Shown: piece by piece, positions 13,218-23,756 of the stretch
Layout: every line of letters begins with the position of its first letter
How positions within the stretch are numbered: the stretch's first letter is position 1
Source: Steinernema hermaphroditum
Taxonomy: Eukaryota > Nematoda > Chromadorea > Rhabditida > Steinernematidae
Length of the DNA stretch: 64,000 nucleotides
Reading direction: 5' to 3'
Assembly (NCBI GenBank): GCA_030435675.1
Contig: CM059624.1
Location: forward strand, 4,736,769-4,800,768
Position numbers and translations under genes: made by a program
The notes under the pieces: generated by a model
Databases searched by the model: none
What the model was told of the DNA's origin: nothing
What the model saw: the letters and a program-made list of their open reading frames with translations, nothing else

Positions 13218-14542
13218 CAGGGTGGCGCATAAATACTGTAAGTGGAAAAACTGCTCATAACTTTTCATTTACGACAAGGAAACAAAATGAATTCATAACT
13301 GTAAGATTGGCGAGGAAATTCTGTACAACATACTTGAGCTCTGTTCGAAATGCCCTCCTTGACAGTTTGATTAAGGCGTTCAGACGATTCTGGAAATTCT
13401 TCAGGATTCCCGCGGTGACTTTTGGCATGATTTCCTTCCAAGCGGTCTTCAGAGAGCGCTCCAGGGAATTCACACTATCGTGGCTTGTAGCGCATACGTT
13501 TGTCTCTAGGACTGACCAAACAGCGAAGTCGAGAGGGTTGAGGACCGGAGAGTTCCGCAGCCAAATATCTTTCCTCTTGACCCAACATCCTTCCTTCACA
13601 TGGTTGGCTGTGACGAGACAAGGGTGTTCTTGACTCCATGGCCAGGCGTCCAGTCCTGCTGAAACGTCCATGCGGTGTTGAGGGACAGATATAGGGCCCA
13701 GGATTTCACCACGCCGTTCAGAACCAGGTTTCGGCAGTTCTCGCCATGGCAGGTCACCTTTTTTTTCATTGGCGTCGAAGAAAACGAGCTCTACGTTCCC
13801 AAGTCCAGAAACCCCGGCCTAAACCATGATGGACTTTGGGAAATGGCTCTTTTCGATGGTGACGTTGCGGGGAGAGCCTTTCGGAAGACGTTCACAGTGA
13901 TCCCGGGTGTTTCGCACCGGATCAACGATGAAAATCTTCTCATCCGAGAACAGGATTTTCTGGATGCTCCCTCCGCGGACTTCGACCTTTATCTTCCGAC
14001 ACTTGTCCTGTCTTACGGCTTTCATTTTGATCGTCCAAGAGCTAGCTGTATGTCATCTTGTAGGAGTCGAGTCCGCGCTTTTCTTTTCACAAATTTTCTC
14101 TGCGATCCCTCAATGACTCCCTGTTATTCGACCAGTTTTCTTATGGGTATGACCAGATTCTGCTTGATCTTGTTCCAAATGGCTTCTGTGGTCCTTGCTG
14201 TTTTGGACTGTTCTCGGTCTTCCACTTATTTGGCAAACAGTGATTCCTCCTGTCTCTTGAAAGTGTTCGACAAAACTCTGGACTTGAAAAAAATGGAATT
14301 TCCTTAACTTTTCAATTTCCGGAATCGGCATTCCACACTTTTAATCAGCGATGGTAGCAAAACGGTCATTTTGGGACACCATTTTGTCGAAGGGGCAAGG
14401 AGAAAAATAACAGGGGAAACAGTAATCCTAGATCAAAAAAGAACGAGGAACACGAATATAACAACAGAAGTGGTACAAAAAGGCGAAAAAGCAGGACAAA
14501 TTGAAAAGTTTGACCCACTTACAGTATTTATGCGCCACCCTG
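13218..14542 (-). mobile_element. mariner/Tc1-type DNA transposon, 1,325 bp, decayed
   Basis: The ends are 28-bp perfect terminal inverted repeats: CAGGGTGGCGCATAAATA begins each end read inward, and the repeat continues to AAGTGG. The element is flanked by TA dinucleotides at 13216-13217 and 14543-14544, the target duplication expected of this superfamily. The length is typical of mariner. A broken transposase lies on the minus strand. Intact ends with a dead gene suggest a non-autonomous copy that might still be mobilised in trans. The right end is only 75 bp upstream of the start codon at 14618. Confidence 0.93.
13255..14331 (-). pseudogene. Broken mariner transposase
   Basis: Read from high to low coordinate, pieces in different frames match the order of a mariner transposase. 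They are an N-terminal DNA-binding piece with GRPRTVQ (about 14240), the first catalytic Asp region ILFSDEKIF (about 13940), a QQDW..GH piece in another frame near 13650 likely holding the second Asp, and a C-terminal SPVLNPLDFAVWSVLE (about 13530). Several frame changes and stops separate them, so no complete enzyme can be made. Confidence 0.85.
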
Positions 14543-14617
14543 TATGTCTACGCGCCTAGGCACTTCGCGCCGATTTTTGCTTTTTGCAACTTCTTCTCAT
14601 CATTTCAGTCCCGCGCT

Positions 14618-15592
14618 ATGGACACGGTACCCACAGAATTCATAGCCGATGTCATCGCCGCATCCAAGACTACCGTACCCTTTCAAGAGCTCTCCGGCCG
14701 GTGGTGCGATGAGGCTCTTCGCGAGACGAACAGGATAGGCACAGGTCTCATCTTCAAACGCTGCGGTCCCGACATCGTCTTTGGCTCTCGAAAGAATTGT
14801 CTGTTGGACGCCATCCTTGCCGGCGATCCGTCGGACTACTTCGTGAACGAGGTAATCTTCTTCGACGGGACAGAGCAAGACTGTCCACAGAGAAAGTACC
14901 ACATCTTGGATGAGAGCACCTCGCGACTTCTGACACACCACTTCAAGAAGAACACCCACCGTGTGCAAGTTTTCCTGGCGAACTCCGCCAACTTCGACCA
15001 GCAAACGATCCGGCCGATCCTGTTCTCGATCCCACGAATCGCCTACTTGGTGGGTGACGTTCGAAGAACGGGCGCTTCCTTCAGCCACGATCTCCTGAAA
15101 GAAGCCGTGCGAAGAGGCACTCTAGAGTACTGCCGAGAGTACTCGTGGAACGGCGACTACCTGAGCACTTTTAAAGAGTACATCGCCTCGAGGAACATCG
15201 CTCTCTTGGGGTTCTTTCTGAAAACAGACGAGAAAGAGGGAGACGAGCTGATTCGGAGGATCGCGGGGAAATGGATCGAGAAGCAGAACTGCGAGGCTTT
15301 CGAGCTAAAGGTGCCCTCGGAATTGTTCGGGACGCTCAAGAAATGTCTCTCCAAGCAAGGATTCAAGTTGACACTTCTGAAGAGAGGCGGCGGAGGCAAG
15401 TGGATCAGCCTGCGACGACTCCTCTTCAACGACGTTTCCGTGTGGAAGGCGTCGAAGAAGAGTGGCGACGGGAAGGGGAAGACGGAGCTTGTAATAAGGA
15501 GTGATACCAGGCCGGAGGTTGTCTTCTCCTGCGGCGAAAGATTGTCCGCCGTTAGCAGTCCATACGACTTTAGACCGTTTTGTTCGCATTAG
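14618..15592 (+). CDS. MDxVP-type F-box-like protein (324 aa)
   Basis: Single exon. ATG 14618 follows a tttcag at 14602-14607 that could accept a spliced leader. The N-terminus (MDTVPTEFIADVIAA then FQELSGRWCDEAL) matches in layout the gene at 44811 (MDAVPVTFIEKVETLL then FVNLSSGWRRVA). This looks like an F-box-like helix pair followed by a divergent body. The body has HHFKKNTHRVQVFL and a Lys-rich C-terminal third. I infer a lineage-specific F-box-like family that may bind SKP1, but the classical F-box consensus is weak. A decayed mariner ends 75 bp upstream and may have displaced promoter sequence. Confidence 0.72.
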   Translation: MDTVPTEFIADVIAASKTTVPFQELSGRWCDEALRETNRIGTGLIFKRCGPDIVFGSRKNCLLDAILAGDPSDYFVNEVIFFDGTEQDCPQRKYHILDESTSRLLTHHFKKNTHRVQVFLANSANFDQQTIRPILFSIPRIAYLVGDVRRTGASFSHDLLKEAVRRGTLEYCREYSWNGDYLSTFKEYIASRNIALLGFFLKTDEKEGDELIRRIAGKWIEKQNCEAFELKVPSELFGTLKKCLSKQGFKLTLLKRGGGGKWISLRRLLFNDVSVWKASKKSGDGKGKTELVIRSDTRPEVVFSCGERLSAVSSPYDFRPFCSH

Positions 15593-16288
15593 AGTTCATA
15601 AAAAGTTAAGTTTTTCCTTTTGTACACGGGACACATTAGCACAAGACGGCCGGCAATATGGACCCAGGGACTCGTTGGGGTGTACGGTATCGAAGGAGAA
15701 GCAGAACAAGAAGACGAGAAGTACTTACTGTCGAGACGGCGATCGTCTGCTGCCGCACTAAGACTGCGCGCCAGATCGTCGACAGGCAGAGGATCCTCGA
15801 GGGGCGCCAACGCCGTCTTCCCGTTTGCCATCGGGGTGCCGTACAGAATCAGGCGGTTCCATACTGAGGGTTACGCTAAAGGAGAGGCGCTCGAAAAAGA
15901 AGAAGCAGAAGACTACCTTCCTCCTCCTCCGCAATTTCCATATAAATTTGTGGATGGATTGAATTAAATAATCCCAAGATGAGCGTAACCGGAAAATTTC
16001 GACTTCTTTGAGCCACTTGTTGACAGTTTCTCAAGGCGAACAGCTATGAATGTCACCTGTTTTCCCTCTCTCCTGTCCCTTTCAAAAACTCCTCAATGTG
16101 CAGACCTAAGGAACCTCTTCTTGATCGAAATCGAAAGAAGATCGAAATTCTTGAACAGGGAGGCTTTTAGAAACTACCTCAAGTTGCTTGGTATGCTTGG
16201 CCGTAGAAGCGTCGAAGATCACCTGGAGGTATCCACTAAACGAAACAATTTTATTCAGACAAAACAATATAACAATTTCTTTTGGTTC
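15593..16288. other. Intergenic, no resolved gene
   Basis: Open frames exist on both strands at 15589-15967. The plus frame lacks an ATG. A minus frame with a strong gtaagt donor has no usable downstream acceptor. An AATAAA on the minus strand at 16250-16255 probably serves the gene ending at 16289. Confidence 0.4.
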
Positions 16289-17301
16289 TCATTCTTCGTC
16301 CGACGGCGCTTCAGCATCTGAATCGAAAAGATCGCTTAGGTCGAAATCTTCAAGAGGTTGATCCAGTCCGCTGGGCTCCACCCCAAGCCTGAAATGAATA
16401 GAATCAGCACCGCAGGGCAGGTCACAGTATACTCTTCTTCCAACTTGGCAACTCTGTCCACATCTGCCATGTACACGGCCCACGTCTTCTTCAGGTTGCT
16501 TTCCATCGCGGTGACCAGCGCCAGCTCCTGCTGGAGCGTTTCTTTAAGACGACTCGCTTCTTCTTCTAATTTCTCCAGGTCTTCGTATGCATTTTCTTGC
16601 TCATTCGTCTCTTGATCCTCCTCGGCTACCTCTCCAAACAGCTCGTGTTCGATTTCGGCGTGGCGAAGCGCCAGATCCACGGAATCCATGCTCGTGACGC
16701 TTTCGATCTCTCCGTCCTGAAAGTAAACAGTCAAAGAGCTGTTCCAAAGCGTTGGTACCACCTCTATATCCACCGAGCTACGCCGCCCTTCGTTTAGTGC
16801 CACTCGGGCTATACGGTTGGCTCCGTTTCTTCGCGCTTCGTCCTAAAACAGGTCACTAGAAAAGTTTCTCGCCAACAACGCCTTCACCTCTTGTCGGCGG
16901 CGGCGATCTTGTGTCATCTTCTTCGCGCGGTTTTCCATGAAGAGCCAGTGCTGAGCTTCTCGGAGCGCTTCTCTAAACCAACGCCGTTACTCTCCAGCAG
17001 GACGCACCGCCACTCACTCATGTTTTTTAACCGCTTCATGAAGCTCGGCGACGAGGCGCAGCCTCTCCAGCACTGCTTCGTTATGGTCGACCTGCTCGGT
17101 CAGCTTCTCGACGGCGCGTTCCACATCGACGAACACGTGGCGGAGGTACGAAATGCCTCGCGGCTCCGACTGCGAAGAAGACGGCACTCCGAATGAACTG
17201 CCGGCGCCGAACGAGTACTCGGGCCGAAGCGGCATTCTAGTTGAACGGAAATCGGAGGCGCGACGAAAAAGGGATCGCGGACGCGACCGTGCGTTGTTCA
17301 T
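16289..17301 (-). CDS. Coiled-coil protein of unknown function (292 aa)
   Basis: Four exons: 17018..17301, 16888..16972, 16433..16842 and 16289..16388, with every phase consistent. The start at 17301 is just downstream of tgcttcag, a likely spliced-leader site. The N-terminus is basic (RSRPRSLFRRASDFRS). Residues about 65-125 are a charged helix (ERAVEKLTEQVDHNEAVLER, then a RRRRQEDEARR stretch). A second acidic coiled coil spans about 190-260 (EENQ-rich, YEDLEKLEEEASRLKE). The tail is very acidic (DFDLSDLFDSDAEAPSDEE). No catalytic motif is visible. It could be a cytoskeletal or centrosomal scaffold, which is inference from composition only. Confidence 0.75.
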
Positions 17302-17871
17302 TTCGGCCGGTATTCCTGAAGCAAAAGTAGTAATTTCATGTAGTTGACATTTCACGCTTGAGACCACGACACAGGGAATTCCAATCAGTTCCAGAGCATG
17401 CAAGTTCGCAGGGCTCAAAACAGAAACACAATACGTGAAACTCTGTTTCCTCGCATACAAAATTTTTGGTGAACTGCGGCTTTCACCATTTAAGAGTGGT
17501 CGTATTTCCGATACGGTGATTCCGGTACTTCCGCAGTCGCAGTTCATTAAAGTTATCATTACTGAGCGCATTGCATTGACAACGTCTTGCTATCTTCAAA
17601 AAATATATCGTTCCGCCTTTATTTCCAATTGCTCAGGTGGCCAAAATAACGGTATGAATGTAGCCCGCCTATAATTTTGATAGGCGCTGGCGTGTAAACA
17701 TGCATGGAATGATACATCTTTTGATCTGAATTTTTGCGTATTGTACACAAACAGAAAAACCCAACACATCGCAGAGAACAGAACGAACGTAAATGCAGGT
17801 TTTCGAAAGTACCAGTTGAATGGAAACAAGAGCAGAACTGATAACGGTGGGCATGTACAACTAAAACATCT
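17302..17871. other. Intergenic between two minus-strand genes
   Basis: It should hold the 3' UTR of the gene starting at 19099 and the promoter of the gene at 17301. Short frames here have no protein-like composition. Nothing else seen. Confidence 0.45.
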
Positions 17872-19099
17872 TTATCTACCACAATTGCTAATGACCATGA
17901 GAACCATAACAAGAGGGAGGTACAACAAACTGAATCGGAAAAGGGCACGCGAAGACTTTGCATCTGGTTGGCGATAAAACTTGTACGAGAGGTACAGCAT
18001 TGCCGCATTCAACGGGAGCGAATCCCAAGCGAAAGTCGATGTCGTCAGGTTACAAAGGGGAGCAGCGATGGAGCACAATCCGAGCAGGGCAATTGAATGT
18101 CTAAACAGAAGCTCATCATATATATCAAAAAAAAGTGACTGATTTGCCTTAGGGTTGTCCTTCGGCACAGATCTTCGTCGGTTACACACATTACTCTGTA
18201 ACCGGCTCTGCTATAGTCCGCACGGAGATTCCAACTCAGGCCATTGAAGTGCGGGAACTGCCATGAGTATAATACAGCGGCGAGGACGAATGACGCGGGA
18301 TCGAGAGTTCCTGTGATGGCCGTGTATCCCATAAGTGGAGGAATCGCACCAACAACGGCACCAGCCCACGTACAACCGACGTGGTGCCGCTTCATCGGAG
18401 TGTACACACCGGCGTACAGGCCAACGTTGAGGAGACCAAGAGCCGCAGTAAGTGGATTGCAACCTGAATGTCGAAGGTGTAACGTTGGCAAGGAAATGCA
18501 TTTTACCTGTCCACAACAGAGCCATGCCTCCCAAAGCAGTCACATTGGCAAAGGTGAAGGCGTTTAGAGGGGTGAAGCGGTGAACAACTAGAACGCGCGC
18601 CTGCGTTCGTTTCATCTGGGCATCGTACGGCGCCTCCAGCAAGTGATTGCAAGCATTCGCTGACGAAGACATGAGTGCTGTACCGACGGCGCATGCCGCA
18701 AACGTCGACAGATTGAATGCGCCAGAGCCCATCATGTATCCGCCAACAGCAGTGGTCGTGATAAGCATGGTCAAACGAGATTTTGATAGCTGAAATGTGG
18801 CATGTTCAAATTAATGTCAAACAGCCAGAGAACATTACCTGTAAATAATCCTTTATTAGTCCACCAGGCTTCATATGCGCCCATTCATCGATGCTCATTC
18901 GCTCGACAACCAGATTAACCTTCTTTCCGTTTCCTGTAAGCTGCTTGGAGCTGCTCGGTTCAGCCGCTTCAGCAACTGGCGGCGTGACGAATTCATCAGG
19001 ATTCGGTTTTGTTCTGGGCAGAGCCGCCGCGTAGCTCTTTTGGATGATAGCGGACGGGACGGCACAGCAAGTTCGAGATGCTCTGGTCAGTGCCAACAT
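17872..19099 (-). CDS. cox-10: Protoheme IX farnesyltransferase, mitochondrial (COX10), 362 aa
   Basis: It converts protoheme to heme O by adding a farnesyl group, the first step of heme A synthesis for cytochrome c oxidase, in the mitochondrial inner membrane. Exons: 18839..19099, 18507..18789, 18148..18463 and 17872..18100. The N-terminus is a basic, Ser/Ala-rich presequence. The UbiA-type core is clear: the first Asp-rich-type loop NACNHLLEAPYDAQMKRT, then TPMKR, WAGAVVGAIPPLMGY, FPHFNGLSW and the second loop near CVTDEDLCRR. Several membrane segments follow. The last intron starts with GC rather than GT (18147-18146). Using it gives a smooth TTLR/HSIALL join as in the family, and no GT nearby keeps the frame. 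Confidence 0.93.
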
Positions 19100-19887
19100 C
19101 TAGGAAGGCATTCTGAAGGCAGCAAACAGATGTAGGGTGATGTACACGATTAATCAAACACGCGGGAAAAGGAAAAGTGACGATGAAATCAAAAGCAAAC
19201 GATAACAAGGGAGCTTGATTCTGAACAGCTATCCTTACACACACGATCGCGGCGCAGCTACAAGCTTGCAGCCTTCCAATGGTGAACACAAACACTCCAG
19301 AGATCATCATAACTAAACACACTCGAAAATAACGCTGTCGTATGTCGTACAATTTCATCATAATCGTACGTTTAAACAGTATGCATCCTTCGCTGACATC
19401 CTGACACAAAGAAAGAACTTATTTGCAACAACCAAATTGATGGTCTGGGAAAACGGATATCGCCATGAGTATGCCCGTGGATTTTGTACGAAGACGGAGT
19501 AACTTGACTGATTGCGAAAACTTTGAGAGATCAAATGAGATCGAAAGGCTGACGATGTGCAAATCAGTCAAGACAGCACCGCTGCAATCTAGACAACTGA
19601 GACTACAGACATAACGCTATCTCACCCGCACTCGAACTTTAGCCCAGACAAGTCTACAGACGATAGATGGAATACCGTCTTGCATAATTTCCAAACAACG
19701 CGATTTTCCAATTTCCAAACTTAGACCTCAAACAACCCAAATATTTCTATGGTACAATCGCGAAGGAAACGACACTACATACACAAGAAGACAACCCAGA
19801 GACGATGCAACTCCACAGCGACGAAACAATTCAAGGCACCTATAACAACATTTTATTGAATCAACAAAAACAAAACAAATAAGATTT
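19100..19887. other. Intergenic between cox-10 and rpl-3
   Basis: Holds upstream sequence of cox-10 and the 3' UTR of rpl-3. The ATG at 19099 directly follows cctag, a possible spliced-leader acceptor. No gene seen. Confidence 0.45.
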
Positions 19888-21397
19888 TTATTTGGCGGCA
19901 GCGGTCTTGGCCTCTTCTTCCGCGATGAAGTCCTTCTTGAGTTTTCCCATGAAGGCCTTCTTTTCGGCGCTGGTCTGGAATCGTCCATGGCCGTACTTGG
20001 AGCTGGTGTCAATCCATTTGAGGTTGATCTTCTCGAAGGCGAAGCGCTTGGTCTGGGTGATGAGCGACTTGCGGAGAGTCAGTGGGCGTCCCTTAGGTCC
20101 AACACAGGCACCACGGATCATGACGAAATCCTGGTTGACCATTCCGTAGTGAGGGAATCCACCCTGAAATGAAAGCCGTTAGTTCAGCTCAAGCTGTCGA
20201 GATCCATACCATGGGATTAATGTTCTTCTGCGTGATGTCGTACTCGGTCGATCCGTTGTTCTTGCCTTCTTCCGAGAGGCACGATTTTCCGATGCGGTAG
20301 ATCTTCTTGTTGATCTCCGTGCGGTGGTGGAATCCCTTCTGACCAGCGCGGGCGACGGTGAACTGGACGCGGGACGGATGCCACGCTCCGATACAGGCAA
20401 CCTAAATAATTGGAGATAAAGAAGAGTTCGATACAAATCATTTGAATCATTATAAAGGCTCAGATTTAAGAATTATCGTCAAGACAATTCTGTCCACTAC
20501 TTTCATTCAAAATCTCGTCATCGCCTGCGAACGCTCACAGCTGCACCCTTACCTTGCGGAGACCTCTGTGGGTCTTGCGAGGGAGCTTCTTGGTGTGCCA
20601 ACGGCTAGTGACACCCTTGTATCCATGACCCTTCGTGACACCGATGGTGTCGATCATCTCGTCCTGGGCGAAGACGCTGTCCACAGGAACCTGCTTCTCG
20701 AAGTGCTCGCGAGCCCATTCGACCTTGTCAGCGACGGTTCCACCGTTGACTTGGATCTCCATGATGTGAGCCTTGCGCTGACGGTGGTGCATGACTCGCA
20801 TCTACAATAATCCATATGAGACAATAGACAAAAGTGTCCAACTCTCTACCTGAGTGTGAGCGATCACGCGGACGACCGAGCAGTACTTCTTGATCTTGTT
20901 GAGGTCGTCTTCAATCGACCTCTTTCCGTCTTCATCCTGCCATTTCTTCGAGCTCTTCGTGAACGCCTTCCTCTTGCTCTTATACCTGCAACATTCAAAT
21001 GAGTAATCGCATGACGATATATGAAGACATACCAGTTCTTGTAGAAGCGGCGGCGGCAGTCGTCACTTAGGTGCTCGGCGAAGACGGTCTTGAAGGCGCG
21101 GAGTCCCTTGGGAGTCTCGATGTATCCCACGACACCAACAACGACCATAGGTGGGGCCTCGAAGATGGTGACTGACTCGACCACTTCCTTCTTGTTCAGC
21201 TTGCTTCCCGGCTTGTCGACATCGCGGAGAACGTGGGTCATACCGGCCTTGAATCCAATGAAGGCGGTGAGGTGCACGGGCTTGCTGGCGTCATCCTTGG
21301 GGAAGGTCTTGACCTTACCGCGGAAACGACGGGCGCGCTTGCGAGGAGCAAAGGCCATCGAGCCATGTCGAGGGGCAGAGAATTTCCTGTGAGACAT
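19888..21397 (-). CDS. rpl-3: 60S ribosomal protein L3 (uL3), 405 aa
   Basis: A core large-subunit protein near the peptidyl-transferase centre. Five exons: 21033..21397, 20850..20985, 20553..20801, 20210..20401 and 19888..20163, all in phase. Introns are about 46-155 nt. Typical stretches are [20 protein letters not shown] at the start, [50 protein letters not shown] and KYGHGRFQT near the end. The length agrees with the family (about 400). A ttttttcag 8 nt upstream of the ATG is a likely spliced-leader site. Confidence 0.97.
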
Positions 21398-22111
21398 GTT
21401 GTACCTGAAAAAATGGGTAACCTTTAATGTGTGCTTCAGGAAAGGAAACGCGAATCATAAGAACAACGCGCAGAATTTAACTTTTAAGCGCCAATCACGC
21501 TTCCACGAATTAATAGACGTAATCTGCAGAAATGGCAGCCGCGCAGTCCGCAAACGACCACTGCCTGAACCCTAAAAGCGCAACAAACTCGGATGAAAAG
21601 GTTCGCCCGGAGGGTTGCGTTCCTAACTTCCACCGTCGCCGCCAGTAATGATACTCAGCCTGCAAAGACAACCGTGGTAAGACCGTGCTAATCGATGACT
21701 CGTTAAGTTCTAACGTTCGGATCCTCGCCAGGATCACATTTGTTTCGAAGACAGAGGCGACAGGGATAGCAGAACTGTCGCATCAAATAAATCATTCATC
21801 ACGGAATGCACAGTCTGGTTGTTGGAAAGTAGGCAGTTCTGGTTTCCGGGGCCAGATTACCATGGCTTAAGGGATCCATCAGCCGTTGGTTTCACTGTTC
21901 CTTTGAAATCTCATACACAGTCGACAACAAGAAACGAATTATATTACATCAATAAAATAATACGTATATTAGTTACAGTGAAATAACAGAGAACTTGACT
22001 GACATTGACAACGAACGCACATTACGCAGGAAACATCTTAGGGTCGAGCGCCGCTGAGCGCTTCTTCGACCTAGCTGCATGAGTTGTCCTACAACAATAT
22101 CTTATAGGCAT
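21398..22111. other. Intergenic
   Basis: Upstream region of rpl-3 and 3' region of the gene ending at 22112. No supported gene. Confidence 0.45.
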
Positions 22112-23080
22112 TCACAAAAGATCTGGCACGTACACTGTTCGCTTTCTAGTGGGAGATGGCGGCGGTCTTCTGCCTGGAGCCACACGGGGACGACCACCGA
22201 TGATCTTCGTCGTGTATTGCGCCGAGCTGGCGACGGATGTCGAGGAATTCTCGGTGTACAGCGCCCTTACTCGCGAAAGGTAAGCCATGCTTGCAGGGGA
22301 AGCGTCCGCAACAGTTGGAACAGACTTGGATCCACCCATCACCGGGGCGACATTCTTAAGTCTGTCCAAATTAGTTCGGATCTCCTTCTGCTCCCGCCCT
22401 TAAGAATTTCCAGGTTAATGATCCACAGATTCCGTATAAAAGCACTAACCGCCTGCAACACTACGCATCAAACAGCAGTTTCATTCCACAACTACGTACC
22501 GTTTCGTTCAACATCTTCTTCGATCAGATCAATATCGTCGCGCTGGAATCTGTACTCATCGAGATTGGTGATCGCAGTCCTCGGCTCTTCCACCACTGCT
22601 GAGTCGATGACGAACGAAAAGTCGCCGTCAGAACTGTCGCGCAGTGTGTGCACGTCGAGAGCAACCTAAACAAACGCCATTTTAAGCACTTTCAAAAGAG
22701 AATACGAACTTTGGACTGGACACTACGCGTAGAGCTGCTCGGTTTACTGGTATCCAAGTTGTTGTTCACATCATGAACAGCCTAAACAAGACGTTTACTG
22801 AAAACTTTATCTCACTGAAATTTACATGTGGGACTTCGAATGGATCCGGTATTACACGGCTGCTGTTCAGCACAGAACGTTTCGCGACGGATTCGTTGCA
22901 CTCGTCTCTGGTGGACACCACGATCTCGCGATGTTTCCCGTTACAACAGTGAAGAGCCGGGATTCTGAAGTCGTCACTGACGTCGACGAAGCTGTACCGG
23001 TTGAACTCGTGACGCTGCCGTGTCTTCGGGAGCGTCACGGTGATCGGACGGACACGAAGCGCTCTCGGAGCGGAGGACAT
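22112..23080 (-). CDS. Unknown Ser/Arg-rich protein (259 aa)
   Basis: Exons: 22826..23080, 22710..22781, 22500..22665 and 22112..22398. All phases agree. The last acceptor is an unusual cttaag at 22399-22404. A stop codon immediately upstream in that frame forces the exon to begin there. Every alternative AG tested meets an early stop. The protein has a basic N-terminus (MSSAPRALRVRPITVTLPK), an acidic middle (DSSDGDFSFVIDSAVVEEP, DDIDLIEEDVERN) and a basic Pro-rich tail (GRRPPPSPTRKR). No domain is recognised. The composition suggests a regulatory or scaffold protein, but I cannot assign a function. Confidence 0.62.
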
Positions 23081-23756
23081 CGTCTATCCGAATCTACAAG
23101 CAAATACATAAAAATAGAGAGTTGCGCCATTCAACATGTGTTCTATGCAGATAGAGATTGCTATTGAATCAAGAAGGGCGCCACTGGCAGCCGCTCGTCA
23201 CCGCCATCGGCCAGACGAATGAGATTGCAAGCCCCACAGGTCACTCGCGCGCCACTTTTCAAAAGGTGGTGTTTTTTTGCAAAGTCGTGTCCTTGTCTAC
23301 GGGACCACAAGAGACGTCTACAGATGGAAAGCCCTGCGGGTGTACATGCCTGGATGTACATACAGTGTCTGGATACGCATACAGCTGATGTGAGTTCTCG
23401 TTGTTCTCGTTAAGAAGAATCCCATTGGAATTAAAGTGGCGATTGGGATTAATTAAAATTAAATTGGAATTAAACCTGAAAAACTCAATTCCATTGTATA
23501 AAACCATAGCATGTTACCCCAAGGCCAAAGAAAAGACACAAAAACCACTTCAAAAGGCGTCTTCTCATTGCTGGGTTACACATCTTCTTATGGATACTCA
23601 ACGAGCTGTTTCGTATTTGTGTACAATGTCGCGGTGAACGTTTTACTACAAGCCCTCCCCGCAGGTTTTCGTTGGAAGGAAACAACGAATAACAATCAAA
23701 TCCACAACATAGCTGTCAACAATCATACACAGTGCTCCGATCTCCATAGACACAAA
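23081..23756. other. Intergenic
   Basis: A short minus-strand frame at 23161-23361 (67 codons, ATG start, some Cys) may be part of a gene, but no splice context supports it. The remainder is AT-rich with nothing recognisable. Confidence 0.4.

Noticed and set aside
13675..14307. 210-codon plus-strand frame inside the mariner
   Set aside because: Antisense to recognisable transposase pieces, with low-complexity aromatic composition.
15620..15967. Plus-strand open frame of 115 codons after the MDxVP gene
   Set aside because: No ATG in frame, no convincing acceptor, and an opposing minus frame is equally open. Left as unresolved intergenic.
22079..22669. 196-codon plus-strand frame
   Set aside because: It lies antisense to a multi-exon minus gene with matching phases and spans its intron. 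No start or splice support.
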